This document shows, in pieces, positions 1 through 8,473 of a DNA stretch of 59,972 nt. Origin of the DNA: Sva-07 sp963717385. Lineage in GTDB: Bacteria > Actinomycetota > Acidimicrobiia > Acidimicrobiales > Ilumatobacteraceae. The notes beneath the pieces were generated by a model. That model did not search any database, was not told the DNA's origin, and saw only the letters and a list, made by a program, of their open reading frames with translations. The first letter of the stretch is position 1. Each line of letters starts with the position of its first letter. Where the stretch lies: the NCBI GenBank assembly GCA_963717385.1, contig CAVQWE010000023.1:1-59972 (forward strand), in the 5' to 3' direction. Made by a program: the position numbers and the translations under genes.

Positions 1-147
1 TCCGTGACTCTCGGCATCGGAAGTGTTCTGCGTCCGGTCGATCATCGGTCCGCGTCACGCCTCATGCCGATCGGGAGCTCAAGGGTCTTCAGCATCGGCG
101 TGGGTCTGCTCCTCGATCTCGTCCGGCGTCCGGGCGACCTGCCGTGA
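1..147 (+). other. Possible 3' end of a gene cut by the window edge
   Basis: One frame stays open from the first base to a TGA at 145-147 (48 codons, containing no recognisable motif). It could be the C-terminus of a plus-strand gene truncated by the window edge and convergent with the LuxR-type gene that ends at 192. Open frames of this length are common by chance at this GC content, so this is only a possibility. Confidence 0.2.
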
Positions 148-191
148 ACGGTAGACCGGTGGTCGTGCGGCCAACGCGGGTGAACTCTCGG

Positions 192-2447
192 TCACCCGGG
201 GTGAGCAGTCGGATCAGACCCGCTTGCGCCGTCACGTCGCGGCGGGGCCGCGTTCACGCACTGCTGGTCGAGCATGCCCAGGGCAGTCGCCCGGTGGATC
301 GCCTCGTCGCGGTCGGTGACTCTCAGTTTTCGGTAGGCGCTGCGGAGATGCGTCTTGACGGTGTTGACGGAGAGATACAGCTCGCTCGCGGCGTCCGACC
401 GCGACTCGCAGCGCGCAACGGCTTCGAGCACTTCGACTTCGCGCTCGTTGAGTGGCTCGATCGTGTCCACGGCGGCTTGTGCGAGTTCCGCGCGCAGCGT
501 GTCCCGAAGCACCGCCAGGTACCCCGGCTCGGGCATTGCGGCCAGTGCGTCGTCGGCTGCGTCGAGCGCGTTTGCGGCTTCGACCGGGGCACCGAGCCGG
601 AGCCGCAACTTGGCGACCGCCAAGGCGGCGAACGCGGTCCCCGGGAGATGAAACACTCCGGCGGCTGCACGCTGGACAATCCTGAAGTCGTCATCGAGAC
701 GCGGTCCGTCGTCGCACACCCAGAGCGCGGCGACGCTGAGAAACCCTGCGTCGCCGCCACCGCCCCGGTACCGCTCGCAGACGCGCTTGCCGCGGCGAAC
801 CGCCTCGCGGGCGGCCGGCTCGTCGCCGCGCCACGCAAGCGCCAGAGCGAGCATCCCCAGCCCCATGATCGTGAGGCGGGTCGGATCGAGCATGCGCTCG
901 GGGCGGAGCAGGTGCTCGCATTCGGTGATGGCACGATCCAACTCGCCGTCCAGGACGTATCCGGTGATGAGCGAGACGTGGAGGGACTCGCTGTCGATTC
1001 CGGCCATCTCGCGCACAGGATCGGTCTGGCAGTACTCGAACTGGGCGCGTCGTTCCTCGATCGCCCGACCGAGGCGTCCGAGCCGTCCTTCCCAGAATCG
1101 GACCGAGAACTCGAGCTGTGCGAGGGCGAGTCCGAGCCCGTCGGAAGCCTCGTCGGCTCCGACCAGTTCTTGGATCGTCCGGAGCACCGCCCGTCCGGTC
1201 ATCGGATCACCGGTCAGCCCGGCAGCACGACCCATCACGATCGACAGCTCGACGTCGTTCCACAGCACGTCAGAGGGAAGCTGTTGCAGCCAATCGGCAA
1301 CGAGATCTGAGTGGCCGTATCGGATGCGTTCACCACACACCCGCTTGATGAGCGCAACAGCGCGCTCTGGTCTGGGGTCCTCGAGCGCCAGTTCGATCGC
1401 GGCGTCCATCAGCCCGATGTCCTCGTACCACTCGATGGCGCGGGATCGGATCATCGCTTCGGCGCCGGAATCGGCCGATCGGCCGCGCGCTCGAAGGTGC
1501 CCGGCGAACATCGGGTGCAGGGCGAGCGCCGGCGGGTCCACCGACAGCGGCTCGACCAAACAGCTGCGTTCGACGAGGTCGGTGAGCAGCGCTGCTGAAT
1601 CGGTGCGATCGAGGATCAGGTCGCAGAGCGGGGGGTCGAGTCGACGGAGTGTCGCGGTGGCCTCGAGGAGTGCGAGCTGGTCTGTCGAGAGCGAAGGAAT
1701 CACCTCGTTGTCGATGTAGCGACGAACCAGGCGTTCGTGTTCGGCATCGACGGCCGGTGGGACATCGCGGCCGATCTCATGGGCGCGTGCGGCGAGGACG
1801 AGGCCGATCGCCCAGCCGTGGACGCGACGCTGCATCCGTTCGATCTCGTCATGGGACACGTCGGGAACGCCGAGCGTGGCGAGCAGCTGTCGTGCTTCTG
1901 TGTCATCGAAGCGGAGGTCGCGTTCGTCGATCTCCACGGGCTGGCGGTCGGCCGCCACTCGTCGCCAGTCGGAGATGTCGACCTCGCGGCCGGCGATGAT
2001 CACCATCAGTTCGGGCGGTCGTTGGGCGAGACACGCGGCGAGGTTGTGAGCGATCTCGGCGGCACCCTGGACACCCGACTCGTCGACGACGAGGACGACG
2101 GGTCGGCGTCGGGTCCGGGCCGCACGGCCGAGTGCTGCGACCACCACGGGCAGGTCGAGGGCCTGGTCGTCCGACGATTGCAGCCCGAGTTCGTTCGCGA
2201 GCCGTTCGGCGAACTCGTCCTCGTTGGGTGACGTCAGCTCGATCGACACCACATCGAACTCCGTTCCCACGCCGGCGATCCAGTCGCGGAGCAGCGTGGT
2301 CTTTCCGTAGCCGGCGCCGGCACGAATCACGACGGTGCCGCACCTGACGACCTCGGAAAGTCGACGGTCGAGTCGGGGGCGGGGCACGACCTCGCGCTCA
2401 GGGCGCACCGATCCGGCCGCGTCTGCCGAGATCGGTTGCTCGCCCAT
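192..2447 (-). CDS. MalT-like large ATP-binding LuxR-family transcriptional regulator
   Basis: A 751-residue regulator of the MalT/LAL type. An N-terminal STAND-like NTPase carries Walker A (AGAGYGKTTLL, about residues 43-53). The middle is a long helical TPR-like sensor region, and the C-terminus (about 666-727) is a LuxR helix-turn-helix with LNEREVEVLEAVA and SVNTVKTHLRSAYRKL. Such proteins bind ATP and an inducer, oligomerise and activate promoters. The inducer cannot be inferred. I start at the ATG at 2447 because the P-loop domain begins normally about 30 residues later; the frame is open another 195 codons upstream, but that stretch has no domain character and runs antisense into the neighbouring gene and its leader. 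It is divergent from the TMEM175-like gene across 216 bases, so it may regulate it, though nothing in the sequence proves this. Confidence 0.88.
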   Translation of the reverse strand: MGEQPISADAAGSVRPEREVVPRPRLDRRLSEVVRCGTVVIRAGAGYGKTTLLRDWIAGVGTEFDVVSIELTSPNEDEFAERLANELGLQSSDDQALDLPVVVAALGRAARTRRRPVVLVVDESGVQGAAEIAHNLAACLAQRPPELMVIIAGREVDISDWRRVAADRQPVEIDERDLRFDDTEARQLLATLGVPDVSHDEIERMQRRVHGWAIGLVLAARAHEIGRDVPPAVDAEHERLVRRYIDNEVIPSLSTDQLALLEATATLRRLDPPLCDLILDRTDSAALLTDLVERSCLVEPLSVDPPALALHPMFAGHLRARGRSADSGAEAMIRSRAIEWYEDIGLMDAAIELALEDPRPERAVALIKRVCGERIRYGHSDLVADWLQQLPSDVLWNDVELSIVMGRAAGLTGDPMTGRAVLRTIQELVGADEASDGLGLALAQLEFSVRFWEGRLGRLGRAIEERRAQFEYCQTDPVREMAGIDSESLHVSLITGYVLDGELDRAITECEHLLRPERMLDPTRLTIMGLGMLALALAWRGDEPAAREAVRRGKRVCERYRGGGGDAGFLSVAALWVCDDGPRLDDDFRIVQRAAAGVFHLPGTAFAALAVAKLRLRLGAPVEAANALDAADDALAAMPEPGYLAVLRDTLRAELAQAAVDTIEPLNEREVEVLEAVARCESRSDAASELYLSVNTVKTHLRSAYRKLRVTDRDEAIHRATALGMLDQQCVNAAPPRRDGASGSDPTAHPG

Positions 2448-2592
2448 CAGCCGAGATGCTAGAGCTCTCGCCCGGGTTGAGCCGCCATTCACCCCAGAGC
2501 CGCCACGCCGATGATCCGGTGATCGAGAGAGATTCGTTCTTCTCCGTCCGAGGGAACCGAGGCGAGTTCCAGCACCCGGATCCCCGAGTCGG

Positions 2593-2642
2593 CGCTGCGA
2601 GCGCAGCGTGTGATACTCCTGGCTGGCCGGCCCGATGCCGGC
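2593..2642 (+). promoter_or_regulatory. Double-hairpin leader, copy 1 (upstream of TMEM175-like gene)
   Basis: Two adjacent dyads. The first has CGCTGCG (2593-2599) and CGCAGCG (2602-2608) around AG. A conserved linker GTGTGATA follows, then hairpin GCCGGC-CCGAT-GCCGGC (2626-2642). The whole block recurs, without gaps, at 3397-3449 before the next transporter gene, and one base pair of the second stem changes from G-C to A-U with pairing kept (2630/2638 versus 3437/3445). It ends 22 bases before the GTG start, with a GAGGGGG ribosome-binding site in between. It may be a structured RNA leader or a protein operator. Confidence 0.6.
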
Positions 2643-2663
2643 TCTGGCACCTGAGGGGGCGTC

Positions 2664-3323
2664 GTGACCAGTGAATCGATGACCGTCGCGGAGCAGCGTC
2701 GAGCCGATCCGGATCGGCTCAAGGCATTCACGGACGCCGTGTTCGCCATCATCATCACGATTCTGGTACTCGAGATCGGAGTTCCTCCCGAGCTCCCGGA
2801 GCAGTCCCTCGCTGATGCGATCGGCGAGGTGGGACCGCAGCTGCTCGCCTGGGTGATCAGCTTCTTCGTGGTCGGCATGTACTGGGTCTGGCACCGGGAT
2901 CTGTTCAATCAGGTGAGGTGCGTCAACCGCGACGTCGTGTGGTTGAACCTGTTGTTCATGATGCCGACGGCGTTGATCCCATTCGCTGCGTCGGTGCTGG
3001 GCGAGTACCACGACGAGCCGATCGCGTTGCACCTGTATGGGGCTGTGCTCATCGCATCGGCGTTGCTGCGCTGGCTCCTGTATGGATACTTGATGCGTCG
3101 CCCGAGTCTCCTGTGGGAGCCGCCGGGAACCAAACGGCGAAGGGTGGGCGCTCTGCTGGCCGGTGCGCCGATCGTGGTCTACGTCGTCGCGATGCTCGTT
3201 GCGTCGGCTGCGCCCTCGGTGAGCTTGTTGCTCTACTTCGCCGTGCCGCTGTTGTACCTCATGCTCATCGCGGGTCTGCGCCAGAGCTCACGGACCCGTG
3301 ACGAGGCTGCGGACTATGGCTGA
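2664..3323 (+). CDS. TMEM175-family (DUF1211) potassium channel-like membrane protein
   Basis: A 219-residue, largely hydrophobic integral membrane protein. The first helix carries RLKAFTDAVFAIIITILVLE, the TMEM175/DUF1211 signature (usually F-S-D-A-V-F-A; here F-T-D). Family members are K+-selective leak channels lacking a classical selectivity filter; the bacterial forms have six transmembrane helices and assemble as tetramers. The start is GTG at 2664, preceded by GAGGGGG at about 2653-2659. An internal ATG five codons later is possible. Its upstream region carries copy 1 of the double-hairpin leader shared with the SLC13-type gene downstream, suggesting the two ion-transport genes answer to one signal. 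Confidence 0.82.
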   Translation: MTSESMTVAEQRRADPDRLKAFTDAVFAIIITILVLEIGVPPELPEQSLADAIGEVGPQLLAWVISFFVVGMYWVWHRDLFNQVRCVNRDVVWLNLLFMMPTALIPFAASVLGEYHDEPIALHLYGAVLIASALLRWLLYGYLMRRPSLLWEPPGTKRRRVGALLAGAPIVVYVVAMLVASAAPSVSLLLYFAVPLLYLMLIAGLRQSSRTRDEAADYG

Positions 3324-3396
3324 ACCTCGGCCGGGAGCTCACGATCTGGGAGCGATGCACGTGGAGGGTGAAACCACGAATCACCCCATGCATCGG

Positions 3397-3449
3397 ACAC
3401 GCTGCGAGCGCAGCGTGTGATAGTTCTGCTCGGCCGACCCGATGTCGGC
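3397..3449 (+). promoter_or_regulatory. Double-hairpin leader, copy 2 (upstream of SLC13-type permease)
   Basis: This is the second copy of the block at 2593-2642. The first dyad is longer here, with perfect 10-base arms ACACGCTGCG (3397-3406) and CGCAGCGTGT (3409-3418) around AG. The second hairpin is GCCGAC-CCGAT-GTCGGC (3433-3449). Spacing between the two hairpins and the loop CCGAT are identical to copy 1. It ends only 9 bases before the ATG at 3458, with no clear Shine-Dalgarno in between, so translation initiation could be affected directly by the structure. Confidence 0.6.
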
Positions 3450-3457
3450 TCCCTTCG

Positions 3458-5203
3458 ATGATGACCACTGATGCCTGGCTGACCGTTGCGATCATCGCCG
3501 TGCTGTTCGGGCTCCTCATCTGGGACCGGTGGCCGACGTGGTCCGTCTTCGCAGGAGCGCTCGCTGCAGTCCTGACGCTCGATCTGGCACCGGAGAATCA
3601 GGTGCTCGCAGGGTTTGCCAACTCCGGCGTTCTGTCGGTCGTGGTGCTGTACGTCGTGGCCGCCGGCATGTACCGCACCGGGGCGATCTCGCTCATCATC
3701 GATCGTCTGTTGGGTGTCCCCGCGAGCGAGTCTGCGGCAAACCGGAAGCTCCTCCCGGTGACAGCGACCGGCAGCGCGTTCCTCAACAACACGCCGATCG
3801 TCGCCATGCTGATTCCGGTGATCGCGGATCTCGGAACGTCGGCGCGCCTTGCGGTGTCGAAGATCTACATGGCGGTCTCGAACGCGTCGATCCTCGGCGG
3901 GGCGGCCACGCTGATCGGGACGTCGACCAACCTGATCATCGCCGGGTTGGCAGTGTCCGAATACGGCGACGAGCTCGAGATCTTCTTCCCGACCCGGATC
4001 GGACTTCCCGCGGCTGTGGTCGGCGTGCTGTTCCTGCTCGTGGTGGGGAACCGTCTCATCAGCCATCGGACGGCAGAGGACGACGCTGCCGCGATGACCG
4101 TGACCACGTACCGCGCCGACTTCCAGGTGGGGACTCGGCTGGCCGGCAGGTCGGTCGGTCGGGCTGGGTTGACGGCGCCGGCGGGGGCGACACTCCTGGC
4201 GATCCGGCGGAACGGAGACCTCCTCGGCGACCTCACACCCGAGACGTCGCTCGCCGAGGGCGACGTGCTCGAGTACAACGCCACCGTCAGCGCCGTCGGC
4301 AACCTCTGGACGACGATGGGCCTGACTGCTGCGACGCCGCCGGGGGCCCCGACCGGCAACGAGTACGCACATCGTCTCGCCGAGGTCGTCGTCGCCGAGA
4401 ACTCGTCGGCCGTCGGTCGTCAGCTTCACGAGATCCGAGGCGGTGAGCGCAAGATCGTGGCGCTCGCACGCCACGGGGCCGACCGGACGAGGCCGATCGC
4501 CGAGGAGACGGTCCGCCCGGGTGACCTCGCCATCCTCGAGGTCGAGAGCGAGTGGCTGGATGCGCCGCACGACGACGATCTGCTGCTGGTCACCGAGCAC
4601 GCTGGGTACCGGGTTCAGCGTGCCGACCGTGCGGTCATCGCCACCATGATCGTCGCAACGATGGTGATGCTGTCCGCCTTCGGCGTCATGAGCCTGCTCA
4701 ACGCGGCGCTTCTCGCCTCGATCGCGCTGATCGCCTCTGGCTGCCTGTCGTTCCACGCGGCATGGCAGTCGATCGACTGGCAGACCTACGTCGTGCTGGC
4801 AGCGGCCGTCGGGCTGGAACCGGCCGTGACCGAATCCGGGCTCGCCGAGGTGCTCGCCGACGCACTCGGCGCGATCGCCGGCGACAGCCTCATCGTGTCG
4901 CTCGCGGTTGTCTACGCGGGCTCGATCCTGTTGACCAACCTGGTCACCAACGCCGCGGCGGCAGCGCTGATGTTCCCGATCATGGCCGGGATGGTCACCG
5001 CCCTCGACACCCCGTGGGAGCCGTTCGTCGCCGTGCTCATGCTCGGGTGCTCCTACGCGTTCATCAACCCGGCCGGCTACCAGACCAGTCTGATGGTGAT
5101 GAAGCCCGGCGGCTACAAATTCCTCGACTTCGTGCGGGTCGGCGTCCCGCTCACGGTGGTCGTCGGCGCGGTCGCGATACCCCTCGCAGTCCTCTTCTAC
5201 TAG
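3458..5203 (+). CDS. SLC13/DASS-family permease with two RCK_C (TrkA-C) domains
   Basis: A 581-residue transporter. The N-terminal helices include the family elements FLNNTPIVAMLIPVI and GGAATLIGTSTNLIIAGL. A cytoplasmic insertion (about residues 210-400) holds two TrkA-C/RCK_C-like beta domains, and a second membrane half ends with LVTNAAAAALMFPI and a GCSYAFINPAGYQTS segment. This is the architecture of SLC13-like sodium:anion (sulfate, dicarboxylate) transporters with ligand-sensing RCK_C modules. The substrate cannot be told from sequence. ATG occurs at 3458 and 3461; the frame is open 30 codons further upstream, but that part coincides with the repeated leader and is not protein-like. 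Confidence 0.85.
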   Translation: MMTTDAWLTVAIIAVLFGLLIWDRWPTWSVFAGALAAVLTLDLAPENQVLAGFANSGVLSVVVLYVVAAGMYRTGAISLIIDRLLGVPASESAANRKLLPVTATGSAFLNNTPIVAMLIPVIADLGTSARLAVSKIYMAVSNASILGGAATLIGTSTNLIIAGLAVSEYGDELEIFFPTRIGLPAAVVGVLFLLVVGNRLISHRTAEDDAAAMTVTTYRADFQVGTRLAGRSVGRAGLTAPAGATLLAIRRNGDLLGDLTPETSLAEGDVLEYNATVSAVGNLWTTMGLTAATPPGAPTGNEYAHRLAEVVVAENSSAVGRQLHEIRGGERKIVALARHGADRTRPIAEETVRPGDLAILEVESEWLDAPHDDDLLLVTEHAGYRVQRADRAVIATMIVATMVMLSAFGVMSLLNAALLASIALIASGCLSFHAAWQSIDWQTYVVLAAAVGLEPAVTESGLAEVLADALGAIAGDSLIVSLAVVYAGSILLTNLVTNAAAAALMFPIMAGMVTALDTPWEPFVAVLMLGCSYAFINPAGYQTSLMVMKPGGYKFLDFVRVGVPLTVVVGAVAIPLAVLFY

Positions 5204-5436
5204 CGATCGGCGGACGTCACGCCGAACTGCTCGAGCCGAGTGGTGCAACTCGTCGGTGTCGGCGCCAACTCCCAGCGCGTTGACGGTCGGGCTCTCAACG
5301 CCCATCGAAACGCGGCAGCCTTGCTCGCGACGCGTCCTCTGGGGACCCGAGCACGCTGTGGCGATCTTGGGCTGACCGGCTCAGCGGACCCGAGCGAAGA
5401 GAACCTCAGTGATGGACTCTGTGCCCACCGCAGGTC

Positions 5437-6135
5437 TCACTCCACGACGAAGAACGATGCGTCGTGGCGAACGACGACGTCGCTGTCCTGCCCCGGGACC
5501 ACGCCATCGCCGGGGATCACGTACCAGTTGCGAACTCCGTCGCGGTTGAACACCAGTCGGAGCCCGTCGCGCAACCGGTCACCGGCGCTGGGGCCGTCGG
5601 CGGAGGCCGTGAGGAGTGACTTCACCTCGTCCCGAACGGCGCGTTGGCGAACCCCGCCGACCTTCGACACCTCGACGTGCAGATACCAATCGTCCGCCAC
5701 TCGCATGCTCGTGCCACGCTGCTGCCACCCGAAATACATCTCCACGGAGATGTGGGCGTCACGTGGCAACGGGATGTCGGAGACGAGGTCGAACGACACC
5801 ACGATGAAGACGTTCGAGTACCGGTGTCCCGAGATCGGTAGGTCGTCGGTGTACATGGCGCCGATCGACACATCTCGTGTGAACTCGGTCTTGTCATCCA
5901 GCTCGCCTTGGATCTCGGCTTGGACGATGGTCTCGACGACGTCACTCTGCAGTCGGATTTCCGAACGCGCCCGGTTGTGGACACGCACGAGTCGCATCGG
6001 GAACGGAGCCCCGAGCATCAGCCATGACGACTCGTTCTCGTCGAGGGTGTCATCGCCCGAGATCGTCCGGCTCAGCACCGACGCTCGTTTCGCGAAGTTC
6101 TGCTCGAGACCGACGAGGGTTTGATGGATTGGCAT
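5437..6135 (-). CDS. Hypothetical soluble beta-rich protein
   Basis: A 232-residue protein I do not recognise. It has no signal peptide or membrane segment. Composition and alternation (for example MRLVRVHNRARSEIRL and VFIVVSFDLVSDIPLP) suggest a beta-sandwich-like fold. The start is fixed by a strong AGGAGGT placed 8 bases before the ATG at 6135; an in-frame ATG 14 codons upstream lacks one. It is divergent from the SARP-type regulator across a 101-base intergenic region and convergent with the SLC13-type gene. The shared control region suggests that the regulator may govern it, which is inference. Confidence 0.7.
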   Translation of the reverse strand: MPIHQTLVGLEQNFAKRASVLSRTISGDDTLDENESSWLMLGAPFPMRLVRVHNRARSEIRLQSDVVETIVQAEIQGELDDKTEFTRDVSIGAMYTDDLPISGHRYSNVFIVVSFDLVSDIPLPRDAHISVEMYFGWQQRGTSMRVADDWYLHVEVSKVGGVRQRAVRDEVKSLLTASADGPSAGDRLRDGLRLVFNRDGVRNWYVIPGDGVVPGQDSDVVVRHDASFFVVE

Positions 6136-6236
6136 GTTGTGTACCTCCTGCTCGCTCGCCGGGTCGGCGAGATGCAACGATTGTCAGCGTCGTCGCTTAC
6201 AAGGTTCTGACATCGCACGTCGGAAGGAGGCCGAGC

Positions 6237-8351
6237 ATGCAGCGATCGAGGTGTCGCCTGCGGTTGCTCGGTCCGGTCGCGACGTACGACGGCGACGTGC
6301 TGAGCCCGCTCACCGGGAGATCAGCGACGCTCGTCGCCCTGCTCGTTGCCGCACAGCAATCGTGGCTCGATTGGGACGTACTCGCCGAGGAGGCGTGGGC
6401 CGACGGTGTCCCGACCCGAGGAACTGTTCACACAGCGATCTCGCGTTGCCGTGCGGCCTTGCCGCACGGGCTCGCCGCGAGATTGGAGAGCGGGCAACTC
6501 GGCTATCGGCTGATCCTGGGTGACGGAGAGAGCGACCTCGACGACTTCACGGCGCTGGTCAAGAGCATCGATGCCGGCAAAGCGCACGACCCGGTGGATG
6601 TCGTGTTGGCCCAGGCCGACCAGGCGCTGGAGCTGTGGGCCGGCCGGGCCTGCGCAAACGTGCTCGACAGCCAACGCGTGTCAGCGCTCGCGACGTCGCT
6701 GGAGCGGATGCGTTGGGACGTGACCGACTCCGGGGCAGCCGCGGCGTTGTCCATTGGTGTGGGCGCTCGATGGTGCGAGCGGCTCGAGCTCGCGCTCGCC
6801 GCCGAACCGCTGCGCCAGAGCTCGGCAATCCTGCTCGCCGAGTGCGAGAGCAGCGCCGGAAACAAGGCCGCAGCGATGCGCACCTTGTCGCGGCTTCGCC
6901 GCGGTCTGCACGAGGTCGGCCTCGTCGCAACGCCTGAGCTCGTCGATGCCGAGCATCGGATCCTGGTCGACGAGCCGGTTCGAGAACTCCATCCGCACAC
7001 CCAACAGTCGTTCGCGCTGCCGTCGCTGTCGGCAGCCCAAGAGCACCTGCGCGAGCATCGCTTTCGCCCTGCGCTCCTCGAAGCGGAGCGCGTCATCAGC
7101 CAGCAGACACGGCTGTCTCTCGACGGTGTGGCAGAAGCCTGGCTGGTCGTTGCGCTTGCGTCCGACGCGCTCATCCGTCCGGTCGCCTTCAGGCATGCGC
7201 TCACCCAGGCGGTCCAGGCGGCGATCCGGGCTGATGCATCGCTCACGTTGCGTCGAGCCCTGGCACTGTCGGCACGCGCCACCGCCCCCGGAGAGCCGAA
7301 CCAGGGCATCGTCGACACGTTGCAGACCGCTTCGTTGATTGGCGAAGACCAGGCATGGGCCGATGGTGCGGTTGCGGTCAATGTGGCGTGCGGCGCGTCG
7401 GCGACGTCTGACCGGTCTGCGCTCGAACTCGCAGCTCGAGTGGTTCGTTCAGCGAAGAAGTACCCGTCGCCAGAGTTGTCGGAGTTCGCGGCCGAGTGCT
7501 GGCTTCGCCTCACGGAGGGTCTTCCCGAGGTGGACGAACAGCGAACCATGGCGGACTGGTGGGTACGAACGGCCGCCCCCGACACCACCGGCTTCTCGGT
7601 CGCGCTCACCCATCGGGCGTTGCGTGCGCTGCGCGCAGGTGACAGCCAGGCGTACGAGGCGGACATCTCGACGATCGAGGACTTCGCCGCAACCCACGGA
7701 GTCGCAGAAGATCAGGCGATCGCCATGCAGATGCGGGCGGCACTGCTGCTTGCGCAGGGGGAGCGAGCGGCGGCGTCGACGATGATCGACTGCGCAGCGG
7801 ATCTCGTGCTCGACCACCCGGTGCATCAGGAGGTCGCAGCGATCCAACGGTGGTGGCTCCACCTCGACGAGCACCCGGACAGATACCTCACCGACCTGCG
7901 AGCTGTCGCCGAACTCGGACGGTCGCCGGCCTATGCAGCGATCCTGGCCTACACCCTGTTGCGTTGTGACGACGCCGATGGCGCCCAGGCCGTGCTCGAC
8001 TCGGTGTTCGTCGACGGCCGACTTGCCGTCGCTGGAGATTCGTCCTACCCCACGGCGGTCGCAGGGCTGTCCGAAGTTGCCGTCTGGCTGGGATCGCTCG
8101 ACCATGTCGACGAGTTCGTCGACCGGCTCACCCCGTACTCGGGACAGATCCTCGTCGCTCCTGGCCATGCGTTCGTCCTTGGTGCGGCAGATCGTTTCCT
8201 CGGACAACTGGCGATGGCAACGAGCCGATCGGGCGAGGGAGTCGAAGCGCTGACTCGAGCTCAAGCGATCGAGCGTCGGTTGGGATTCAGGCAACCACTT
8301 GCCGCAACGCGAGCGATGGCCCGCTCACTGGGGGTGTCACTCGTGCCGTGA
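6237..8351 (+). CDS. SARP/BTAD-type transcriptional regulator
   Basis: A 704-residue regulator. The first about 95 residues form an OmpR/SARP-like winged helix (RLLGPVATYDGDVLSPLTGR, a typical opening of BTAD proteins). A bacterial transcriptional activator domain follows to about residue 240, and then a long alanine-rich helical TPR-like region without a P-loop, so it is not of the AfsR NTPase type. The start is the ATG at 6237 with GGAAGGAGG immediately upstream; the frame is open 71 codons further upstream but without domain character. It is followed 122 bases later by the patatin gene in the same direction and is divergent from the unknown gene at 5437-6135. Confidence 0.8.
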   Translation: MQRSRCRLRLLGPVATYDGDVLSPLTGRSATLVALLVAAQQSWLDWDVLAEEAWADGVPTRGTVHTAISRCRAALPHGLAARLESGQLGYRLILGDGESDLDDFTALVKSIDAGKAHDPVDVVLAQADQALELWAGRACANVLDSQRVSALATSLERMRWDVTDSGAAAALSIGVGARWCERLELALAAEPLRQSSAILLAECESSAGNKAAAMRTLSRLRRGLHEVGLVATPELVDAEHRILVDEPVRELHPHTQQSFALPSLSAAQEHLREHRFRPALLEAERVISQQTRLSLDGVAEAWLVVALASDALIRPVAFRHALTQAVQAAIRADASLTLRRALALSARATAPGEPNQGIVDTLQTASLIGEDQAWADGAVAVNVACGASATSDRSALELAARVVRSAKKYPSPELSEFAAECWLRLTEGLPEVDEQRTMADWWVRTAAPDTTGFSVALTHRALRALRAGDSQAYEADISTIEDFAATHGVAEDQAIAMQMRAALLLAQGERAAASTMIDCAADLVLDHPVHQEVAAIQRWWLHLDEHPDRYLTDLRAVAELGRSPAYAAILAYTLLRCDDADGAQAVLDSVFVDGRLAVAGDSSYPTAVAGLSEVAVWLGSLDHVDEFVDRLTPYSGQILVAPGHAFVLGAADRFLGQLAMATSRSGEGVEALTRAQAIERRLGFRQPLAATRAMARSLGVSLVP

Positions 8352-8473
8352 CCATCCAGTCAACGGCAATGTCCCAGTCCAACGACGATGTCAGTGCTGT
8401 GTAAGGGCGGTGGCGTTCGATTGCATCGACGATCACACCGAGCGTCTGCAGAGTCGAGAGAGAGGGGAACACG

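Noticed and set aside
2593..3449. Assignment of the repeated leader to a known class (c-di-AMP ydaO, fluoride crcB, guanidine or Na+/Li+ riboswitches)
   Set aside because: The conserved bases I remember for those classes are not present; the element is reported as unclassified.
3314..5305. Very long minus-strand open frame opposite the SLC13-type gene
   Set aside because: Composition is rich in Arg, His, Asp and Gly with no hydrophobic core or motif, as expected for the antisense of a high-GC membrane protein gene. The plus strand gives a clear transporter.
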